Assembly: GCA_964529855.1 (NCBI GenBank)
Contig: CAZGZU010000022.1
Coordinates: forward strand, 1 to 8,583
Length of the DNA stretch: 8,583 bases
Source: CAZGZU01 sp964529855
GTDB lineage: Bacteria; Patescibacteriota; Minisyncoccia; Portnoybacterales; UBA2143
Direction of reading: 5' to 3'
Numbering within the stretch: the first letter of the stretch is position 1; every line of letters begins with the position of its first letter. The notes below the pieces were generated by a model that was not told the origin of the DNA, ran no database searches, and was given only the letters and a program-made list of their open reading frames with translations. This document shows, piece by piece, positions 1 to 4,059 of this stretch. The position numbers and the translations under genes were made by a program.

Positions 1-540
1 GTTTTGGCCTATATGGCTGACGGAGCTGAAAGAACAGTTGGTTTAGTGGTCTGGCCCATTTTTATTTACCAAATCTTAGAAGGCAATTATTTGCAAGTGG
101 GCGCGGTTTCCACCTTTATCATCGGTTTCACCGTTATTTTGCAGCTTATCTTAGGTCGCTATATGGATTTAAAAACGCGCAAAGAGAAAATTTTGCGCTG
201 GGGGAGTGCTTTTTACGCCATTGGTTGGTTAATTAAAATTTTCATTTCCACTGCTTTTCAGATTTTTATTGTGGGGGCTTATCATAGTGTTTCCAAGATT
301 TTTATCCGAACGCCTTTTGATGCTTTGACTTATGAAATAGCGGCTGACCAGGGTCATTACGTGGATGAATTTACTGTTTTGCATGAGATAGCCATTAATT
401 TTGGCAAGGCCTTGATAGCCATTTTAGTTATTGTGGTTTCCCTTTTTCTGGCCATCCAGTGGGTTTTTGTTTTGGCTGCTTTAGCAGCTATTCTTCTGAA
501 CGTTCTTAAAGTAGAAAGGCGCGACCAGTTTGAATTTTAA
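1..540 (+). CDS. MFS-type transporter, C-terminal part (5' truncated by window edge)
   Basis: The frame is open from base 1 to TAA at 538-540, so about 179 C-terminal codons of a longer membrane protein are visible. I see about five to six hydrophobic segments (roughly residues 12-26, 31-52, 67-85, 86-103, 128-150 and 152-168). A basic loop containing GRYMDLKTRKEKILRWG (residues 52-68) resembles MFS motif A (GxxxDRxGRR), which joins TM8 and TM9 in the second half of these carriers. This fits an MFS permease C-terminal half in the cytoplasmic membrane; the substrate cannot be told. The TTG at 4-6 and ATG at 13-15 are internal codons, not starts. Three in-frame ATA isoleucine codons (337-339, 388-390, 415-417) show that the rare-codon tRNA-Ile(UAU) found downstream would be used. 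A terminator follows 24 nt after the stop. Confidence 0.72.
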   Translation, partial: VLAYMADGAERTVGLVVWPIFIYQILEGNYLQVGAVSTFIIGFTVILQLILGRYMDLKTRKEKILRWGSAFYAIGWLIKIFISTAFQIFIVGAYHSVSKIFIRTPFDALTYEIAADQGHYVDEFTVLHEIAINFGKALIAILVIVVSLFLAIQWVFVLAALAAILLNVLKVERRDQFEF

Positions 541-564
541 AAGATATTTGACAGGTCAGTAATC

Positions 565-593
565 CAAAAGACATCCTTAAAGGATGTCTTTTG
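565..593 (+). terminator. Intrinsic terminator after the MFS gene, possibly bidirectional
   Basis: A 12-bp perfect stem (565-576 with 582-593, CAAAAGACATCC paired with GGATGTCTTTTG) encloses a TTAAA loop. The plus-strand 3' arm runs into a T-rich tail (TTTTGTTTAT). It lies 24 nt after the MFS stop. The facing racemase operon ends at 662, so the same hairpin may also stop transcription arriving on the minus strand, although its T-tract on that side is short. Confidence 0.75.
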
Positions 594-661
594 TTTATAT
601 TCGGTTTGTGGAGCGAACTACTGGAATTCTAGTGAATTTAAGCTTTTAACGGCAGATTCCT

Positions 662-1354
662 TTACTTCTTAAGAATTTCTTGAACAGTCGCCTCGGCAAA
701 GATTTTCATGGTGTCATAAATTTTTAAGCGAGGATGATGAGGTTTTAACAATTGCAAGTCAGTACAGGCTAAAATAACATGATTAACTCCTTTTGTTTCA
801 AAATCGTTAATAACTTTTGTTAATTCTCGACGATCCTTATTGTTGCGCCTATTAGAGACCAAATTATGGATTATCTTTCCTATTTTGGCTTGTTGAAAAT
901 CATCCGGGGTAATTTGTTTAATATCATTAGCTAGAAGTGAGTTTTCATACAGCTTCTTATTAAGAGTTATAGAGGTGGCAACGATTCCGATTTCAGAAAT
1001 ATTTTCTTTTTTCAAAAATTTCGTGGTTTCCTCAACAATGCTAAGCACCGGAATTTTTACAGCCCTTCTTATATCGTTGATAAAAACGTGGAGAGAATTG
1101 CATGGCATAACCAAAAAATCAGCGCCAGCTTCTTCCAGTTTTTTCGCCGCATCTTTAAGAAATGGGATACATCGTTCCTCTCCTTTGCTCTTCGTAATTG
1201 CGTCTTCTTCAATATCGTATGGTAGAGGAATGCTGTATATCAAAATCGGCGGCCGGCTAACTTTATTAAGTTCCTGACATAAGAAAACCAACTCTAGATA
1301 AAATTTAGAAGTTGTTTCAGGACCTAATCCGCCAATTATTCCTACAGTTTTCAT
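662..1354 (-). CDS. Aspartate/glutamate racemase family protein
   Basis: A 230-residue protein of the Asp/Glu racemase family (cofactor-independent, two-cysteine mechanism) that interconverts L- and D-amino acids, probably Asp or Glu, in the cytoplasm. It opens with the family signature MKTVGIIGGLGPETT. Both catalytic cysteines are present: C85 in MPCNSLH and C197 in LACTDL. Their 112-residue spacing is typical of archaeal-type aspartate racemases. The second motif has Asp where GCTE(I/L) normally has Glu. Length is normal for the family. The ATG at 1354-1352 is chosen because the open frame upstream only translates tRNA-Leu. The start lies 6 nt after that tRNA's 3' end, leaving at most a very short leader. 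This is the last gene of the tRNA-Ala/synthase/rplS/tRNA-Leu unit. D-Asp versus D-Glu specificity cannot be decided from sequence alone. Confidence 0.85.
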   Translation of the reverse strand: MKTVGIIGGLGPETTSKFYLELVFLCQELNKVSRPPILIYSIPLPYDIEEDAITKSKGEERCIPFLKDAAKKLEEAGADFLVMPCNSLHVFINDIRRAVKIPVLSIVEETTKFLKKENISEIGIVATSITLNKKLYENSLLANDIKQITPDDFQQAKIGKIIHNLVSNRRNNKDRRELTKVINDFETKGVNHVILACTDLQLLKPHHPRLKIYDTMKIFAEATVQEILKK

Positions 1355-1360
1355 AGGTAG

Positions 1361-1443
1361 TGCCCAGGGCGGGACTCGAACCCGCACGCCCCGAAGAGCA
1401 CAGCTCCTCAAGCTGCCGCGTATGCCAATTCCGCCACCTGGGC
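1361..1443 (-). tRNA. tRNA-Leu (anticodon GAG)
   Basis: This 83-nt class II tRNA folds completely. The acceptor is GCCCAGG/CCTGGGC with discriminator A at 1361. The D arm is GCG/CGC, the anticodon stem GCAGC/GCTGT with loop TTGAGGA, and the T arm GCGGG-TTCGAGT-CCCGC. The long variable arm (GCTC, TTCG, GGGC core) together with anticodon GAG identifies leucine, reading CUC/CUU. CCA is not encoded (CTA follows). The 5' base (1443) directly follows the rplS stop TAG (1446-1444), and the racemase ATG lies 6 nt after the 3' end. The tRNA must therefore be cut out of a message shared with both genes. No separate promoter is visible. Confidence 0.97.
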
Positions 1444-1800
1444 CTATTTCTTCGGCTTTTCTCCAATCTCTTTTAGCCGGGATTCTTTGGCTGATTTTCC
1501 CCGGATATAGTAGAGTTTGGCTCGCCTGACTTTGCCTTTTTTAACCACTTCTATTTTCTCAATAAATGGCGCGTGAATAGGAAAGATTCTTTCCACGCCA
1601 ATTCCCTGGCTGACTTTTCTGACAGTGATAGTGGCATTAATGCCCCGGCCGTGTTTACGGGCAATAACCAAACCTTCAAAGATTTGAGTTCTTCGTTTGT
1701 CGCCTTCTTTGATTTTTTGATGGACCCGTACTGTATAACCGGGTCTGATTTCCGGTAAATCCTTTAAATGTTTTTTATTGAATAAGTCAATTTTGTTCAT
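1444..1800 (-). CDS. rplS: Large ribosomal subunit protein bL19
   Basis: A 118-residue bL19, which sits at the subunit interface of the 50S ribosome and contributes to intersubunit bridges. The family core is intact: RPGYTVRVHQKIKEG, the segment FEGLVIARKHGRG, VRKVSQGIGVERIFPIHAP and KGKVRRAKLYYIRG. Length is normal. The ATG (1800-1798) overlaps the TGA of the upstream pseudouridine synthase by four bases (ATGA), and no strong Shine-Dalgarno precedes it, which suggests translational coupling. The stop TAG touches the first base of tRNA-Leu. The usual bacterial neighbour trmD is absent; here L19 is paired with an rRNA-modifying enzyme. Confidence 0.97.
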   Translation of the reverse strand: MNKIDLFNKKHLKDLPEIRPGYTVRVHQKIKEGDKRRTQIFEGLVIARKHGRGINATITVRKVSQGIGVERIFPIHAPFIEKIEVVKKGKVRRAKLYYIRGKSAKESRLKEIGEKPKK

Positions 1801-2531
1801 AGATTCTCAAGAACTCTTGCCAGGTCTTGGGGAAGTTCTGATTTAAACTCCCTTATCTTACCATCAGGCAATGTTAATTTCAAGTAAGCCGCGTGGAGAA
1901 ATTGTCTTTCCAACTTAGCTGGCCAGGCTTGTCTTTTAAACTTGTATTGTTTGTCGCCGGCAATTGGATGGCCAATGGAAGCCAGATGAACTCTGATTTG
2001 ATGAGTCCGCCCGGTTTTAGGATAGACCTCTAATAGAGTATAGACCTTCAACTTCGCTTCGCTTCGTTCAGGCAATAAGTTTTTAGTCCCTGAGCTTGTC
2101 GAAGGGTAATATTTTAAGACCTTGTATTCAGTCCAGGCCTTTTTTGATTTGTCGTCCAGTAAAGCGCTTCTTTTCTGATGGTCTTTTCTGGATAAGCTGA
2201 TTGCTTTGGTGATAACTCCTTTTTTGTCTTTGACCTGTCCCATGACCAAAGCTAAATATCTTTTGATAACTTTTCTTTTCTGGAATTGCTTTTTCAAATA
2301 TTCAAAAGCCGTTTGATTTTTAGCCACTATTATCAAGCCGGAGGTATCTTTGTCCAAACGATGAACAATGCCTGGTCGTAAAACATCATCACCAACTTTT
2401 TTTATTTCTGGACAATAGGCAAGTATTTGATTGACCAAAGTATTAGGTTGTTTTGGCTTTACGGGATGAACAGTCAAACCAGCCGACTTATCAATAACAA
2501 GAATATCCTTGTCTTCAAAAATGATTTTCAT
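1797..2531 (-). CDS. RluA-family rRNA pseudouridine synthase with an in-frame repeat insertion
   Basis: A 244-residue RluA/RluD-type synthase that isomerises uridine to pseudouridine, most likely in 23S rRNA. The catalytic motif is HRLDKDTSGLI with Asp60 as the active-site residue. Other family blocks are DILVIDKSAGLTVHP (9-23), KRYLALV (90-96) and PKTGRTHQIRVHLASIGHPIAGD (171-193). The N-terminal S4 RNA-binding domain of canonical RluD is missing, so the protein is short and target prediction is unsafe. Residues about 143-162 (PSTSSGTKN to SEAKLK), between KVLKYY and VYTLLEV, are an insertion encoded by a palindromic element at 2045-2105; the frame is preserved and the downstream motifs are normal. 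The ATG (2531-2529) follows the tRNA-Ala 3' end by one base. The upstream in-frame extension only translates the tRNA. The stop overlaps the rplS start. Confidence 0.93.
   Translation of the reverse strand: MKIIFEDKDILVIDKSAGLTVHPVKPKQPNTLVNQILAYCPEIKKVGDDVLRPGIVHRLDKDTSGLIIVAKNQTAFEYLKKQFQKRKVIKRYLALVMGQVKDKKGVITKAISLSRKDHQKRSALLDDKSKKAWTEYKVLKYYPSTSSGTKNLLPERSEAKLKVYTLLEVYPKTGRTHQIRVHLASIGHPIAGDKQYKFKRQAWPAKLERQFLHAAYLKLTLPDGKIREFKSELPQDLARVLENL
2045..2105 (-). repeat. Palindromic repeat element inserted in a coding sequence
   Basis: In gene sense the 61-bp segment begins CCTTCGACAAGCTCAGG and ends with CCTGA, three tandem CGAAG units and GTTGAAGG. The ends form an imperfect inverted repeat: CCTTCGAC pairs with GTTGAAGG, and TCAGG with CCTGA. 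The first half resembles a dispersed short repeat I know from many unrelated bacterial genomes, whose translations include STSSG. The segment matches the extra residues in the pseudouridine synthase almost exactly, so I infer insertion into an intact gene without loss of frame. Confidence 0.72.
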
Positions 2532-2532
2532 G

Positions 2533-2604
2533 TGGACCAGAAGGGAATTGAACCCTTGACCTCCTGATTGCAAAACAGGTGCTCTACCACTGAGCTACTG
2601 GCCC
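2533..2604 (-). tRNA. tRNA-Ala (anticodon UGC)
   Basis: A 72-nt tRNA. The acceptor GGGCCAG/CTGGTCC includes the G3-U70 wobble that defines alanine identity, with discriminator A at 2533. The D stem is GCTC/GAGC, the anticodon loop TTTGCAA (UGC), the variable loop AGGTC and the T arm AAGGG-TTCAATT-CCCTT. The anticodon stem CCTGT/TCAGG has a U31-U39 mismatch next to the loop. CCA is not encoded: the discriminator is followed by C and then the ATG of the pseudouridine synthase. It is the first gene of its unit, just downstream of a good promoter. Confidence 0.96.
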
Positions 2605-2613
2605 AATGACAAT

Positions 2614-2642
2614 AGAATACCCTAATTTAAGCCAAAAAGCAA
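2614..2642 (-). promoter_or_regulatory. Sigma-70-type promoter of the tRNA-Ala/rplS unit
   Basis: On the minus strand TTGCTT (2642-2637), a 17-bp spacer and TATTCT (2619-2614) lie 9 nt before the first base of tRNA-Ala. This predicts a tRNA precursor with only a few 5' leader nucleotides. No other good promoter is visible before the pseudouridine synthase, rplS, tRNA-Leu or the racemase, so this site probably serves all five genes. Confidence 0.7.
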
Positions 2643-2652
2643 GGCAAAAACA

Positions 2653-2677
2653 AAAACACCTTTAGGTTAAGTGTTTT
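2653..2677 (-). terminator. Terminator of the Nudix hydrolase unit
   Basis: A stem of AAAACACTT paired with AAGTGTTTT (one bulged base at 2660) encloses a six-base loop. On the minus strand it is followed by TGTTTTTG. It starts 15 nt after the Nudix stop and lies just before the promoter of the next unit, which supports a terminator role. The stem is AT-rich, so efficiency is uncertain. Confidence 0.6.
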
Positions 2678-2692
2678 GTTCTGTTCCCGTGA

Positions 2693-3124
2693 TTAAAGTA
2701 AATTTTTAATTCTTTTCAGATTTTCATCAAAGCCGGGAGTCAGTTGATATCGGTCAATTTCATCGGGAGTTATCCATTTGTAATCAGTGTGTTCCCAGTT
2801 GAGTTTGATATTAGGATTGGCAATCCTGGCTATTACCAGATGCCTAATCCAATCCCGGCCGAGTTTTTTATCTTTGTAGGTATAAACTTCTCCTTGGATG
2901 ATTTCTTTAATGTCTTTTTTGTCCAAGCCAAGTTCTTCAGTAATTTCCTCAACTACTTTGTTATCAAGCGATTTTTCATCATCAATAAATCCAGCCAAAG
3001 TACTCCAGAGATTTTTATAAGCTAAGACCTTATCACTTCGTTTCAGAATCAGGAATTTATCTTTATAGCAAACAAAGCAAATCAGGACTGGCGCTACTTT
3101 GGCATTAGTAAAATCTTTTTTCAT
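2693..3124 (-). CDS. Nudix hydrolase
   Basis: A 143-residue single-domain Nudix protein, a class that hydrolyses nucleoside diphosphates linked to another moiety (dNTP cleansing, ADP-ribose, capped nucleotides). The substrate cannot be predicted here. The Nudix box occupies residues 45-67. Metal-binding glutamates E60, E63 and E64 are present (EEITEELGL). Two consensus positions differ: the Glu of Gx5E is Lys51 and the Arg of REUxEE is Glu59, a reciprocal charge swap. The N-terminal strands (VAPVLICFVCYKDKFLILKRS) and C-terminal WITPDEI segment are typical. The ATG (3124-3122) follows the encoded CCA of tRNA-Val with no gap, so no Shine-Dalgarno is possible outside the tRNA. No alternative in-frame start is evident nearby. 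It is the third gene of the tRNA-Ile/tRNA-Val unit. Confidence 0.9.
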   Translation of the reverse strand: MKKDFTNAKVAPVLICFVCYKDKFLILKRSDKVLAYKNLWSTLAGFIDDEKSLDNKVVEEITEELGLDKKDIKEIIQGEVYTYKDKKLGRDWIRHLVIARIANPNIKLNWEHTDYKWITPDEIDRYQLTPGFDENLKRIKNLL

Positions 3125-3201
3125 TGGTGGGCGGTACAGGATTCGAACCTGTCACCTCGTCGATGTCAACGACGCACTCTAACCAACTGAGCTAACCGCC
3201 C
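3125..3201 (-). tRNA. tRNA-Val (anticodon GAC), CCA encoded
   Basis: The 77 nt include an encoded CCA (3127-3125). The acceptor is GGGCGGT/ACCGCCC with discriminator A, the D stem GCTC/GAGT, the anticodon stem CGTCG/CGACG with loop TTGACAT (GAC, reading GUC/GUU), and the T arm ACAGG-TTCGAAT-CCTGT. It is separated from tRNA-Ile by 8 nt (TTTTGTTT on the plus strand), so the two are co-transcribed. The base after the CCA is the A of the Nudix ATG. Confidence 0.97.
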
Positions 3202-3209
3202 TTTTGTTT

Positions 3210-3284
3210 TGGTGGGCGTGCCTGGATTCGAACCAGGGACCTACGACTTATAAGATCGCCGCTCTGCCACTGAGCTACACGCCC
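3210..3284 (-). tRNA. tRNA-Ile (anticodon UAU), CCA encoded
   Basis: The 75 nt include an encoded CCA (3212-3210). The acceptor is GGGCGTG/CACGCCC with discriminator A, and the D stem is GCTC/GAGC. The anticodon stem GCGAT/GTCGT has two G-U pairs and loop CTTATAA. T33 precedes TAU, and A37 and A38 follow, matching isoleucine identity. The T arm is CCTGG-TTCGAAT-CCAGG. The anticodon reads AUA directly. Most bacteria instead use a CAU anticodon modified by TilS to lysidine, so this form is uncommon. First gene of its unit. Confidence 0.96.
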
Positions 3285-3295
3285 AAGATGTCTTT

Positions 3296-3324
3296 ATTCT
3301 ACCCATTTTTATTATTCTGGTCAA
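3296..3324 (-). promoter_or_regulatory. Sigma-70-type promoter of the tRNA-Ile/tRNA-Val/Nudix unit
   Basis: On the minus strand TTGACC (3324-3319), a 17-bp spacer and TAGAAT (3301-3296) lie 11 nt before tRNA-Ile. It sits between the terminator of the HAD gene and the tRNA, so the unit is independent of the ftsH-HAD genes upstream. Confidence 0.78.
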
Positions 3325-3329
3325 TGTTT

Positions 3330-3363
3330 AAAAAGACAAGGGGACAACCTGTGGCTGTCCCCT
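3330..3363 (-). terminator. Intrinsic terminator after the HAD phosphatase gene
   Basis: A GC-rich 8-bp stem (AGGGGACA at 3339-3346 with TGTCCCCT at 3356-3363) and 9-nt loop. On the minus strand the hairpin is followed by TTGTCTTTTT, a clear U-tract. It begins a few bases after the HAD stop codon. This is the strongest terminator in the window. Confidence 0.88.
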
Positions 3364-3369
3364 GATTGA

Positions 3370-4020
3370 TTAAATTCTGAGAATATTTGGTAATTCTGAA
3401 ATAGAAGGAATTATTTCTTTAGCGCCTGCTTTTTGAAAGTCCTTCTGATCGGCGGTCCCGCTAAGTACTCCAATGAATCTGATGCCAGCCGCTTTAGAAG
3501 CTTTATGGTCAGTTAATGTGTCGCCGACAAAAACAGTTTGCTCTTTGCTAAGTTCATTTTCTTCGAGGTGGGCAATAACTGGGTCAAAGGCCTTGGGATT
3601 TGGTTTAAGATAAAAATTATTTTCATTTCCCAGAATTAAGGCGAAGCCTTCAACTGAAATACCTATTTCCTGGAGTCGGCTGGCCAGGGTCTTTGTATCC
3701 CGATTAGCAATTATGTAAAGAATTAGATTGGCTTTTTTAAGTCTGGCCAAAGTTTCTATTGAACCGTCTATGCCAGGAAATCCTCGATTATCGCGCTCTG
3801 TGGCCTTGACCATAAACTGATCTATATCCACTTCATCAGCCCAAAGCAGTCTTGCGATGTCTGGCAAAGGCGGTCCCCATGCATCCTTGATTTCTTGATA
3901 GCTAGGAACAGGCAGACCATGGTCAAATGCATATTCTTGTATAAAAGTGATACTTTTTCTCCAGGAATCAAGTAATACTCCGTCTACATCAAAAATCACT
4001 GCTCTGACATTATTCTTCAT
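3370..4020 (-). CDS. HAD-superfamily hydrolase (phosphoglycolate phosphatase-like)
   Basis: A 216-residue haloacid dehalogenase-type phosphatase acting on a small phosphorylated metabolite, substrate unknown. Motif I is FDVDGVLLDS with nucleophile D11 and acid/base D13. A helical cap follows (about 20-90). Motif II lies near IIANRDT, where the usual Thr/Ser position appears to be Ala105 followed by Asn106. Motif III Lys is in LKPNPKAF (K139). Motif IV is GDTLTDHKAS (D167, D171). Size and order match Gph/PpaX-like members. The ATG at 4020-4018 is chosen because it is preceded by GGAGGAGG; a TTG four codons upstream would translate the ribosome-binding site. It begins 39 nt after the ftsH stop on the same strand, so it is probably co-transcribed with ftsH. 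A terminator follows. Confidence 0.88.
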   Translation of the reverse strand: MKNNVRAVIFDVDGVLLDSWRKSITFIQEYAFDHGLPVPSYQEIKDAWGPPLPDIARLLWADEVDIDQFMVKATERDNRGFPGIDGSIETLARLKKANLILYIIANRDTKTLASRLQEIGISVEGFALILGNENNFYLKPNPKAFDPVIAHLEENELSKEQTVFVGDTLTDHKASKAAGIRFIGVLSGTADQKDFQKAGAKEIIPSISELPNILRI

Positions 4021-4022
4021 TT

Positions 4023-4030
4023 CCTCCTCC
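4023..4030 (-). promoter_or_regulatory. Strong Shine-Dalgarno that fixes the HAD start
   Basis: GGAGGAGG on the minus strand ends 2 nt before the ATG at 4020, with its first GGAGG 5 nt upstream of the ATG. It is the only strong Shine-Dalgarno in the window. It shows that this genome uses the anti-Shine-Dalgarno mechanism for some genes while the starts after tRNAs lack one. Confidence 0.75.
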
Positions 4031-4059
4031 AATTATAAATAGTGATAGTTAAGGGACTG

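Noticed and set aside
620..645. GAATTC and AAGCTT close together, like a cloning scar
   Set aside because: Two 6-mers in AT-rich sequence with no other vector features; the near-palindrome ACTGGAATTCTAGT is too short to interpret.
1355..1411. In-frame 19-codon N-terminal extension of the racemase
   Set aside because: It is the translation of tRNA-Leu read in one frame. The family signature starts at the ATG at 1354.
2052..2066. Tandem CTTCG units as a CRISPR or larger tandem array
   Set aside because: Only three 5-bp units occur, with no spacers; they belong to the inserted palindrome.
2045..2110. Frameshift or pseudogene in the pseudouridine synthase
   Set aside because: The frame is open throughout and all downstream motifs (GRTHQIRVHL, GHPIAGD) are normal.
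2532..2573. In-frame 14-codon N-terminal extension of the pseudouridine synthase
   Set aside because: It translates tRNA-Ala. Family homology starts at the ATG at 2531.
2533..2604. Reading this tRNA as tRNA-Cys (GCA)
   Set aside because: A 5-7-5 anticodon arm puts UGC at 34-36, and the acceptor has the alanine-specific G3-U70 pair.
3210..3284. Suppressor or tyrosine tRNA (anticodon UUA or AUA)
   Set aside because: Only the UAU frame gives a 7-nt loop with U33, A37 and A38 and a fully paired stem.
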